Source: an uncultured Christensenella sp. (GTDB lineage Bacteria > Bacillota > Clostridia > Christensenellales > Borkfalkiaceae). Taken from it: a stretch of 64,000 nucleotides of DNA. Under the pieces are notes generated by a model. It saw nothing but the letters and a program-made list of their open reading frames with translations. It was not told the DNA's origin and did not search any database. The stretch spans positions 1 through 64,000 of the forward strand of contig CAJTLF010000005.1 of the NCBI GenBank assembly GCA_910577555.1. The letters are read 5' to 3'. The translations under genes and the position numbers were made by a program. This document shows positions 35,601-41,663 of this stretch, piece after piece (positions within the stretch are counted from its first letter, which is position 1; every line of letters begins with the position of its first letter).

Positions 35601-37733
35601 GGGAACGGTTATCGTCGGGCCTATGTGCGTCCACCCTTCGGGCAGGGTTGCGGTAACGCTGTTCGGAAGATTGTCAAGCGTTACGGTCTGCGTCACAGTG
35701 GAATAATTCAGGCTTGCGCCCGTGCTTATCGCGGGCGGGGTTACCGTTGCGCTTTCTATATTTACGGTAAGCTCCCTTGCCGCGGTTACGCTCTCCCCTG
35801 CGTTCCACTTGTGGTTTGCGTCGGGGGTGAGTGTTATTTTGTAAGTGCCTATCGCCGCGCCTGCGGGTACGGTTATAGTAGTACCGCTTATCGTCCACCC
35901 TTCGGGCAAATTGCAGGTTACCCCCGTGGGAATTGCCGCGCTGAGCGTCACGGTATGCGCAGTCGAAGAATATATCAGAGTCGAGCCTGCGGTAATCGTA
36001 GGTTGGGTTACTGCCGCTCGGCTTACGGTTACGGTAAGCGTCTTATTTCCCGTTGCGCCGTCCGACCATTTGTAGTTGGCGTTCGCAAGCGCAAGCGTTA
36101 CGGTATAATCTTTCGCCGCCGCGCCTGCGGGGACGTTTATTTTCGTTTTATCGGCAGACAGCGTCCAACCGCTTGGCAAGGTGGGAGTTATTCCCGCCGG
36201 CATTGCCGCGTTCAGGGTTACCGTTTGCGCCGACGCGGAATAAGTCAGCGTTCCGCCCGTGCTTATCGCGGGAGCGGCGACGCTTGCCTTATTTATGGTT
36301 ACGGTAAGCGTCTTGTTCGCTGTGGTGTTGTCCGCCCACTTGTCGCCCGTGTTTTTAAGTTTCAGCGTTATCGTATGGTTGCCCGCCGCCGCGCTTGCGG
36401 GGACGGTTATCGTAGAGCCGCTAACCGTCCAGCCAGACGGCGCGGTGATAGTTACCCCCGCGTCGGAAGAAAGTTTCAAAGTGCGCGACGACGTACTGAA
36501 CGTGGTCGTCACGGTTTTTTTATCGGTTGAAAGTTCGAATCCCGTACTCGTCGTGAACGTGGGTTCGGTAACCGTAGTGTTGACCGCCCCCGCCGCTGAA
36601 GCGGCAGATTTCAGATTGAGATGAAGCGCGGGACGCACGGCATAGCGGCCGTAAGTAGTGTAGTTATAGTTGCCGCCACTAGAACTGAGTAGGCGAGCAT
36701 TTCTAGCATAGTTGCTATTGCCGGAACGCAACCAGGCGTATCCTGTGTGACCTGTGGCAGAAGAGCTGTCTGAAGATGCGGTGTTAGTGTTGCCGCGCTG
36801 CGTTGCGCTTAAGCCCCACATACCCACGTTAGTGGCATCCCAGCCCGTTTCCGACATACTGGGCAACCAAAGCTTATCGGTCTTCCAGTCGCCGTAATGG
36901 GATTTTTTCTGTATATCGCCTATTACAACGCTACCGGACGAATACCATTGTTTATTACCGCTCACCTGACCGTACGCGTCGTTGGGGAAATAATATGTGT
37001 AAGTATCGGTATATTCCGTTTCCTGATAAGCTATCTGCGCGGGCGTGGAAATGTATTTACCGAGCTGGCTGTTATCTGTAAATCTGGTCCAGGTGCTGTT
37101 CTGCGTTCCATTCGTTAAAGAAGTTGCGGTTTGGCTTGACGAATAAGACGAGCCTACGAGCGAAGCTCTTAAAAGGCTGGTTGAGTACATACTGGACGGG
37201 TAATTTACGTTGGTCGCGTTTACCGCGTGCGGGCTGAACTGGGAAACAAGGTCGGTTGAAAGTCCCGCCTTTTTGCCGTTATCCGCAAGGTAGAGCGTGA
37301 CTACCACGTCGTTTGCCGAACCTACCGCGTTGGTCGTATCCGAAGGGTTGCGCGTTTTGCTTACGTAAGCTATATTCCAGTAGTAACCGCCGAAAGTTAC
37401 CTTTATAGAAGAGAGCTTATCGGCTTTTACAGTGCTTACCGCGTTTGCCATAGTGGCATAGGAATAGTCTGCGGAAGAGTTACCGCTTGCCGCGCGACCT
37501 ATTGCGTTGATAAGGTCTTTATACGCCTGCTGTTGGGAAGTGGTTATCCCCGATGCGCCGTTACTTAAAACGAGCGAAGTCGTTCCCGTAGCGGTTGCGG
37601 CGGCAGGCGTGGCTTTATCCTTTAAAAACCCGCTTGCGCCAAAACCAAGGCACACGCATAAAGCGGCGCAGAGTGTTGCCAAAAGCGTCGTTTTTACCTT
37701 TTGCATTTTAAATATCCTGTCAAATATTTTCAT
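29601..37733 (-). CDS. Giant anchored surface protein, target of the diversity-generating retroelement
   Basis: A 2,710-residue exported protein. A signal segment (about 14-45) precedes a lectin-like/DUF6273-type domain (about 50-375) whose end carries the DGR variable region (residues about 332-371; AYAWLRSG-type entry motif GYAWLRSG and exit motif RYAVRPALHL). Four tandem repeats of about 90 residues follow (about 385-745). A long stalk of Ig-like, Big_3-like and MBG-type modules continues to about 2,630, and a C-terminal membrane helix ends in KRRKSS and an acidic tail. No LPXTG is visible. The start has an AAGGTGG site. In most described DGR targets the VR is at the C-terminus; here it is near the N-terminus, at the outer tip of a C-terminally anchored stalk. 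The likely role is a hypervariable adhesin or receptor; the ligand is unknown. Confidence 0.88.
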   Translation of the reverse strand: MKIFDRIFKMQKVKTTLLATLCAALCVCLGFGASGFLKDKATPAAATATGTTSLVLSNGASGITTSQQQAYKDLINAIGRAASGNSSADYSYATMANAVSTVKADKLSSIKVTFGGYYWNIAYVSKTRNPSDTTNAVGSANDVVVTLYLADNGKKAGLSTDLVSQFSPHAVNATNVNYPSSMYSTSLLRASLVGSSYSSSQTATSLTNGTQNSTWTRFTDNSQLGKYISTPAQIAYQETEYTDTYTYYFPNDAYGQVSGNKQWYSSGSVVIGDIQKKSHYGDWKTDKLWLPSMSETGWDATNVGMWGLSATQRGNTNTASSDSSSATGHTGYAWLRSGNSNYARNARLLSSSGGNYNYTTYGRYAVRPALHLNLKSAASAAGAVNTTVTEPTFTTSTGFELSTDKKTVTTTFSTSSRTLKLSSDAGVTITAPSGWTVSGSTITVPASAAAGNHTITLKLKNTGDKWADNTTANKTLTVTINKASVAAPAISTGGTLTYSASAQTVTLNAAMPAGITPTLPSGWTLSADKTKINVPAGAAAKDYTVTLALANANYKWSDGATGNKTLTVTVSRAAVTQPTITAGSTLIYSSTAHTVTLSAAIPTGVTCNLPEGWTISGTTITVPAGAAIGTYKITLTPDANHKWNAGESVTAARELTVNIESATVTPPAISTGASLNYSTVTQTVTLDNLPNSVTATLPEGWTHIGPTITVPANTTVGTYKIKLTLAANYKWSDGTTAAKELTVTVSKANPNVTASFASGNYYVGRLLSEVPVPTNGHADATAGTFSWNSPSAKISSTSYTANWTFTPTDTTNYNTITGTVTVNAHYELSSITISGAKDSYFAFDTFSTAGLTVTANYKEGKAPTVISLDDCTITTPYGAAGRDSFTVEDSGKNVTITYTENGITKQATVKITVTPKQITGVTFEDMTVTYNGATQRPAISGDVSQITNGDVTVKYLVKGTSTEFTGKVNVGVYEVTAHFESASGNWTLADITVTMTIQAKELSDDSVSGIDTSYPYTSKPHTPLPTVKTTLSSGETTLVKDTDYTVSYSTSDYTVGTTVTVTITGKGNYSGTVTRSFTIVKATLGFAWEGNETEWIYNAQPQGPVGKLTGVAENDTERVVPTLKYKGRGSTVYAESAVKPTAAGTYTLTLSLEGDYPNYNSFQPQSIDFEIKKATPTVSTGYVNYDPATDKLYTGGKMPELEIKSATFGDGSTVAGKVQWKEGSVLQTGTHNYTWEFIPDDAANFNTVTGILSLTVVEPNISKIAVSWKGGVHPTVYLSTTLEQLKAYLKVDATLDDGTVVEDINTYELSGSWGAGNTPTEAGTWTVEVTRNAKTATIEVTYAGVAPDHIEISAPEGGEIKKNYNAFDKFDTSSIVVKVVFNDGSEKIVPFKSEGVSDGYTLKYFRDGVDFLCAGNSYVTVEYNGKTTQVSGLSVAKIEFDTSDITLSNATFNWDGSSRSILLANAEKFTIGTVSYKYEKKNASGGWDLIDGVNSVSDAGEYRVTATFTVTGDVNIINYHAVPAKKATLTINKVDYDGVENITFVDDSRDYNHGNAIDLSDFTVKNVPDGVTVAYAWKDASGAAVSVDAIINAGTYTVTATFTVDGNHNAIADMTATLTVNKIDPITEPIVEGELLVGKTLSDIRLVLGENDTAGSYEWDTEKNGLDHALKLGVNTLYYVFTPDDATNYNVVKKSMTINVLQKMLQSITVLVYQNGVKVYDSYSLDDFVALISDVQEEGKIEIQVIATFRDGQNSFTETIKKGNYKVYLLNNETTLTAGRCRFGVVYEYEGNKQKFELATVDVTQVALESIEVSFEQNGQTIFTSNDVDDLTQMIADGSVSVTVTGTNNDGRPCNDSNLLGNYTLSGDWSGLTADGTYGVTLTVNGTTVKNTFDISVTKVVPTNVTAEYDQNGQKIYTSQTIDAFEQLIANGGVSLTVTLHYNDGSADTLTLNAETLGYTVAITGKTDSDKFAVGDTVTVTCGDLSVALTPEVTLVLVSGVTAELNDKDNLIYTDTSFDELRGRITVTAHFNNGESAVVTSYDLAVAGGADKLPVGAQVKVIVSYNGDDKTDDCRSFNLIIGVTKHETTITYDGTEYTYNGEEQLIEGGVTLNHGQTTEITYTLADGSVAKFKDVPVGGELIVTVTVAETEDYFGQTREFRIKINKVRLTVTANDASIVFGDAPANNGVSYEGFLSDDDATDLTGTLVYSYDYAQNGQVGAYAISVGGVTSGNYDINFVNGTLTVTPKTVTVSWTGGDGLVFDGKAHTPVAVYENVLGEQVVMTVAVQQDGQSVQPVEAGDYVAVASANTQNYVFENHEYEYTIAPAKISVKSSSDQWFDEENLYTGEMVLITLDAKDENDAYKFISVVGGKESGITFKFSTGYSVSEGNIPAAKDETNWLSGKPENIVAAGRYIVNYCVSAPSHEDYYGQWKIEIVDASDPAAKFVTIIFVKPLELTYGAVPTTAEELEELAKKLINEEFVTVSGGITKERLAEIATVRLAIDNDNEIDGVTSVGNYTPYFVIKDEFADEYGDYSIFYKRDNLSENQNIGQVVLGSRGVRVSWDKNSFEFNGEIQLPVATVTDEISGSQAQIVINPRQTEYEVTLDGRLIKLNIVITGDAQQVGGYSITVSCDNANFKVDDPFLTVSITPVDDGKIGLSPTIIWIIVGAAVVAAVVILGMAIALKRRKSSVQYVSDGSDNGGFNDDYVE
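36592..36605 (-). other. DGR target-site hairpin just downstream of the VR
   Basis: GCCGC and GCGGC form a 5-bp stem with a 4-base loop, beginning 16 bases past the 3' end of the VR on the coding strand. A small GC-rich hairpin at this place is required for efficient homing in the Bordetella phage DGR. The matching position beside the template repeat at 39579 has no such hairpin, as expected for a template. Confidence 0.6.
36622..36738 (-). other. Variable region (VR) of the DGR target gene
   Basis: These 117 bp align without gaps to the template repeat at 39579-39695 and differ at 13 positions. Every one is an adenine in the minus-strand template, replaced by G, C or T. The constant ends encode AWLRSG upstream and RYAVRPALH downstream; the GC-rich 3' end is the presumed initiation site for mutagenic homing. 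Twenty-four codons between the constant motifs are the variable face of the lectin-like domain. Confidence 0.93.
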
Positions 37734-37878
37734 AACCCACCTTATATAAGTGATTTATTGTCTTTTGTCTTTTGTTTTTTGTCGTTTTTGGGGGTAGTTA
37801 TTTTTGTTCGCGGTGTGTACTGTAATAACATAAACCCCGAAAAACGCTGTAAAAAACTTACAATTGCCAAAAACGAAA

Positions 37879-37910
37879 ATGTACACCTAATAGTATATTA
37901 CATGTACACT
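37879..37910. promoter_or_regulatory. Operator-like inverted repeat, copy 1
   Basis: TGTACACCTAATA and TATTACATGTACA form an inverted repeat with two mismatches over 13-base arms and a 3-base centre. It lies about 150 bases upstream of the surface-gene start. Its near twin is at 38027-38058. Confidence 0.55.
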
Positions 37911-38026
37911 TTTTCGTTTATTCTATCACTAACCCCCGTCATAGTCAAGAGTTTTTGCCGTTTTTTGCCGTTTTTTTGTGTTAATTAATAACAATACACC
38001 CTTTTTTTGGAAATTTTGCGAGAAAA

Positions 38027-38058
38027 ATGTACACCTAATATACTATTAGATGTACACT
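38027..38058. promoter_or_regulatory. Operator-like inverted repeat, copy 2
   Basis: TGTACACCTAATA and TATTAGATGTACA have 13-base arms with one mismatch and a 3-base centre. Two near-identical sites 148 bases apart upstream of the target gene suggest cooperative binding of a dimeric regulator. The regulator is not identified. Confidence 0.6.
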
Positions 38059-38084
38059 TTTATTAATTAATATATTATATTTTA

Positions 38085-38116
38085 CCCGCAAATATATAGT
38101 GTTTGCGGGCTTTTTT
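38085..38116 (+). terminator. Plus-oriented terminator-like hairpin in the control region
   Basis: CCCGCAAA and TTTGCGGG form an 8-bp stem with a 9-base loop followed by C and six T residues on the plus strand. No plus-strand gene is present here, so it may stop antisense transcription. Confidence 0.55.
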
Positions 38117-38130
38117 ATTGTTTTTTGGGT

Positions 38131-38163
38131 GGATTGCTTCGTCGCTACGCTTCTCGCAATGAC
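38131..38163. repeat. Fragment of a dispersed GATTGCTTCGTCGC-type repeat
   Basis: The motif GATTGCTTCGTCGCTACGC followed by CTCGCAATGACG has self-complementary ends (ATTGC and GCAAT). From memory, similar short interspersed sequences occur in many unrelated bacterial genomes. Only one copy is seen in this window. Confidence 0.5.
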
Positions 38164-38184
38164 GGGGAAGGCGAGAGTTTGAAC

Positions 38185-38293
38185 AAAAAAAAAGTACTCA
38201 ACCGCTTTAAAAGCTCGTGATTTAAAAATACTGCGGGGGCAATACCGTTAAATCAGGGTTGAGTATGTTTTGCCATTGCCGTATGATTACGGC
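38185..38293 (-). terminator. Block-end element E1: nested inverted repeat with T run
   Basis: An outer stem TACTCAACC/GGTTGAGTA (38195-38203/38257-38265) encloses an inner stem TGATTTAA/TTAAATCA (38218-38225/38248-38255) and a small GCTTT/AAAGC hairpin, so the RNA could fold as a three-way junction. On the minus strand the outer stem is followed by nine T residues, so this copy can end transcription of the array before the surface gene. A separate GCCGTA-TGAT-TACGGC hairpin lies at 38278-38293. Related copies are E2, E3 and E4. Confidence 0.7.
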
Positions 38294-39330
38294 GCAAGCG
38301 GGACTATCACTCCCTTCATCTTATAACTTAATCTGTTCGGTCGTTCTTAAACGAGCCGAATTCGGGAATTGTCTGCAATAAATTTTCCGCAAACAAGTGA
38401 AGCGCGGGACGCACGGCATAGCGCAGGTTAGCCTTACCGTAGTCCAAGCCAGTGCCATCAGGGTTGAGACGGTATGCGCCGTAAGCGTAAGTGTACCTGC
38501 CAGAACGCACCCAGGCGTTATATATGCGAGCGATAACCCCAAAAGCGCGGGGTATCCGCGGCTTTTTTAAAATTTACTACATTCGATGAAGCGGGACGCA
38601 CGGCATAGCGGTCGTTAGTATAGTCGTAGTAATGAGCACCAGATGAATGGAGAAGGTAAACAACGTAAGCACTGCGGTCAGAGCCGGAACGCAACCAGGC
38701 GTTATATATTCGAGCGACAGACCCGAAAGCGCGGGATATCCGCGGCTTTTTTAAAATTTACTGCATTCGATGAAGCGGGACGCACGGCATAGCGTTGTTT
38801 AGTACCGTAGGCGTTATAGCCGCCGGAAGAGTTGAGATTGCACGCGAGGTTAGCGTCGCCGCGACTGCCGGAACGCAACCAGGCGTCATACATTCGAGCG
38901 ACAGACCCAAAAGCGCGGGATATCCGCGGCTTTTTTAAAATTTACTGCATTCGATGAAGCGGGACGCACGGCATAGCGGTAGTCAGTACTGCCGCTGCTA
39001 CGAGCACCAGAAGAATTGAGAAGGTATAAATAGGCAGCACTGCTGACATCGCCGGAACGCAACCAGGCGTTATATATTCGAGCGACAGACCCGAAAGCGC
39101 GGGATATCCGCGGCTTTTTTTAATTTACTGCATTCGATGAAGCGGGACGCACGGCATAGCGCAGGTCGGTAGAATCGCCGCTATGCTTACCGCCAGAGCC
39201 GAATATAAAGGCTCCGTCGGCAACAATCTCGCTACCGGAACGCAACCAGGCGTCATACATTCGAGCGACAGACCCAAAAGTGCGGGTATCCGCGACTTTT
39301 TAAAAATTATATCTACTTCCACTATTCTCC
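38294..39330 (-). repeat. Cassette block A: five diversified VR-like cassettes
   Basis: Tandem units of about 183-189 bp, each with a conserved spacer and a VR-like core running from AWLRSG (or AWVRSG) to RYAVRPA. Cores: 38398-38517, 38587-38701, 38771-38885, 38955-39069 and 39138-39252. The variable parts code 25, 24, 24, 24 and 24 residues without stops, but spacing between units is not always a multiple of three, so they do not form one reading frame. I found no ribosome-binding site with a fitting start. All five are diversified rather than adenine-rich. The block ends (minus-strand sense) in element E1. Confidence 0.85.
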
Positions 39331-39372
39331 CGCCCGTTTCGAAAGCGGGAAAATAAAGGTCGTTCACAAAAG

Positions 39373-39445
39373 TACTCAACCGCTTAAATAAGCTCGTGAT
39401 TTAAAGGCAAAGATTTTACAATTACCGTCAAATCAGGGTTGAGCA
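39373..39445 (-). repeat. Block-end element E2
   Basis: This is a copy of the nested inverted repeat seen in E1: outer arms TACTCAACC (39373-39381) and GGTTGAGCA (39437-39445), with an inner arm pair 7 of 8 matched. It closes the template-containing block and is the only copy without the nearby GCCGTA hairpin. Only four T residues follow on the minus strand. Confidence 0.65.
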
Positions 39446-39578
39446 GGATTTACCCTTGACGCATTAAAGCGGTTCGGGCGGGACTATCGTTCCCTTCATC
39501 TCATAACTTAAACTGTTCCGCCGTACTTATACGAACGGAATTCGGGAATTATCTGCGGAAAAATTTTTCACAGACGAG

Positions 39579-39695
39579 TGAAGCGCGGGACGCACGGCAT
39601 AGCGGTTGTTAGTATTGTTGTTATTGTTGCCGCCATTAGAATTGAGTAGGTTTGCATTTCTAGCATTGTTGTTATTGCCGGAACGCAACCAGGCG
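39579..39695 (-). other. DGR template repeat (TR) for the surface-gene VR
   Basis: The 24 codons between the SG of AWLRSG and RYAVRPAL include 15 asparagine AAY codons. AAY is the signature of a DGR template because adenine mutagenesis of AAC/AAT reaches many amino acids but never a stop codon. It aligns without gaps to 36622-36738; all 13 differences are at template adenines. It lies on the same strand as RT and avd, about 2.8 kb downstream of avd, which is farther than in most described DGRs. No GC hairpin follows its 3' end. Confidence 0.92.
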
Positions 39696-39768
39696 CCTGA
39701 TGTGAACGACAGCCCCAAAAGCGCGGAATATCCGCGGCTTTATCAAAAAAAATTTACCACGATAGAGT

Positions 39769-39885
39769 TGAAGCGCGGGACGCACGGCAAAGCGGGAATT
39801 AGTGTTACCGTTGTTATTGCCGCCAGATGAATTGAGAAGGTTTGCATTGTTAGCATTGTTTTCATTGCCGGAACGCAACCAGGCA
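39769..39885 (-). other. Second template-like, adenine-rich cassette
   Basis: Twelve of 24 variable codons are AAY. Against the diversified cassette at 42319-42435, 13 of 15 differences in the variable part fall on adenines of this unit. Against 39959-40075, 17 of 21 do. It therefore looks like the parent, or a close relative of the parent, of several array members. It is not the template of the surface-gene VR, which follows the 39579 unit at non-adenine positions. It may serve a VR elsewhere in the genome. Confidence 0.75.
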
Positions 39886-40379
39886 CCTGATGTGAACGAC
39901 AGCCCCAAAAGCGCGGAATATCCGCGGCTTTATCAAAAAAAATTTACCACAATTGAGTTGAAGCGCGGGACGCACGGCATAGCGGGAATTAGCGTAACCG
40001 ACGTCATAGCCGCCAGACGGGCCGAGAAGGTATACATAGTAAGCAATGTTCCCACAGCCGGAACGCACCCAGGCGTCATACATGCGAGCGATAGCCCCAA
40101 AAGTACGGGATATCCGCGACTTTTTTAAATTTATTACAGTCGAGTAAAGCGCGGGACGCACGGCATAGCGGGAAATAGCGTAACCGACGTCATAGCCGCC
40201 AGACGGGCCGAGAAGGTATACATAGTAAGCAGCGTTCCCACAGCCGGAACGCACCCAGGCGTTATATTCGAGCGATAACCCCAAAAGTACGGGATATCCG
40301 CGACTTTTTTAAATTTATTAAAATTTCAAATAATTACCCCCTAATTGTCGTAATATAGAAAATAAATAGTAAACGCAAG

Positions 40380-40481
40380 TACTCAACCGCTTTAAAAAGC
40401 TCGTGATTTAAATGTAGCGAATAATATCGTTACCGTTAAACCAAGGTTGAGTATGTTTTGCCATTGCCGTATAATTACGGC
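40380..40481 (-). repeat. Block-end element E3
   Basis: Outer arms TACTCAACC (40380-40388) and GGTTGAGTA (40445-40453) are perfect; the inner arms match 7 of 8. The hairpin GCCGTA-TAAT-TACGGC is at 40466-40481. There is no T run on the minus strand, so it is not a standard terminator. Confidence 0.7.
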
Positions 40482-41520
40482 GCAAGCGGGGCTACCGCTC
40501 CCTTCATCTCATAACATAATCTGTTCGGTCGTACTTGAACGAGCCGAATTCGGGAATTGTCTGCAATAAATTTTCCGCAAACAAGTGAAGCGCGGGACGC
40601 ACGGCACGGTGAAGATTGGTATTGCCGCCGTTAAGGTTACCAGCCGAACCGAGATAGTACGCGCTGTCAGCGTCACTATAAGTACCGGAACGCAACCAGG
40701 CGTTATATATGCGAACGATAACCCCAAAAGTTCGGGATATCCACGGCTTTTTTAATTTATCACAGTCGAGTAAAGCGCGGGACGCACGGCATGGCGGGTA
40801 TTAGCAAGGGCGTTGTTAAGAGCACCAGATGAATAGAGAAGATATACATAGCTGGCACTGCCGTAAATGCCGGAACGCAACCAGGCGTCATACGCGAGCG
40901 ATAGACCCAAAAGTTCGGGATATCCGCGGCTTTTTTAATTTATCACAGTCGAGTAAAGCGCGGGACGCACGGCATAGCGGGCGGTCGTATAATCGCCGCT
41001 ATCGCCACCAGAAGCAGCAATATTGAACGCAGTACGAGCATAATAATCTCCGCTGGAACGCAACCAGGCGTTATATTCGAGCGATAACCCCAAAAGTACG
41101 GGATATCCACGGCTTTTTTAAATTTATTACAGTCGAGTAAAGCGCGGGACGCACGGCATAGCGGGAATTAGCGTAACCGACGTCATAGCCGCCAGACGGG
41201 CCGAGAAGGTATACATAGTAAGCAATGTTCCCACAGCCGGAACGCAACCAGGCGTCATACATGCGAGCGATAGCCCCAAAAGTACGGGATATCCGCGACT
41301 TTTTTAATTTATCACAGTCGAGTAAAGCGCGGGACGCACGGCATAGCGGTCAAGCGTGCCGAAATAGCCGCCGTCGGCTGAATCAAGACAGTACACGGCT
41401 CCGCTATCGAAAAACACGCCGGAACGCACCCAGGCGTCATACATGCGAGCGATAACCCCAAAAAGTACGGGATATCCACGACTTTTTTTAATTTATAAAA
41501 TTGTTAAAACAGTTTACACC
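40482..41520 (-). repeat. Cassette block C: five diversified VR-like cassettes
   Basis: Cores: 40586-40702, 40771-40887, 40954-41070, 41138-41254 and 41323-41436. The last has 23 variable codons, the others 24. The first has a changed exit motif (HRAVRPA in place of RYAVRPA). The 41138 unit has the same variable part as 39959-40075 in block B. On the minus strand an AGGAGGTG sits in the leader at about 41513-41520, but no start codon follows at a usable distance. Confidence 0.85.
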
Positions 41521-41562
41521 TCCTACCATTATAAATATTTAAAAGCAAAAATGATACGCAAG

Positions 41563-41663
41563 TACTCAACCGCTTTAAAAAAGCTCGTGGGTTAAAAGTA
41601 CTGCGGGTGCAATACCGTTAAATCAGGGTTGAGTATGTTTTGCCATTGCCGTATTTAAACGGC
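41563..41663 (-). repeat. Block-end element E4
   Basis: Outer arms TACTCAACC (41563-41571) and GGTTGAGTA (41627-41635) are perfect; the inner stem is weaker than in E1. A hairpin with stem GCCGT/ACGGC lies at 41648-41663 with a 6-base loop. Confidence 0.7.

Larger units (their letters stand above)
37734..38184. promoter_or_regulatory. Leader and control region of the surface gene (about 450 bp)
   Basis: This gene-free, AT-rich stretch separates the target gene from the cassette array. It holds the ribosome-binding site AAGGTGG before the start at 37733, two copies of a TGTACA-ended inverted repeat, a plus-oriented terminator-like hairpin at 38085-38116, and a fragment of a dispersed repeat at 38131-38163. 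I could not pick a confident -35/-10 pair. Confidence 0.6.
39446..40330 (-). repeat. Cassette block B: contains both template-like cassettes and two diversified ones
   Basis: Four units with cores at 39579-39695 (template repeat), 39769-39885 (second adenine-rich unit), 39959-40075 and 40145-40261. The last two differ from each other by only three bases in the variable part, in two codons that are AAT in the second template-like unit. The 39959 core is repeated with an identical variable part at 41138-41254 in block C. Unit spacing is 186-190 bp. Confidence 0.85.

Noticed and set aside
29958..36624. Several long plus-strand open frames opposite the giant surface gene (for example 32616-33530, 34245-35348, 35403-36530)
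   Set aside because: They are antisense shadows caused by the repetitive codon use of the minus-strand gene; they show no recognisable domains and no upstream start signals.
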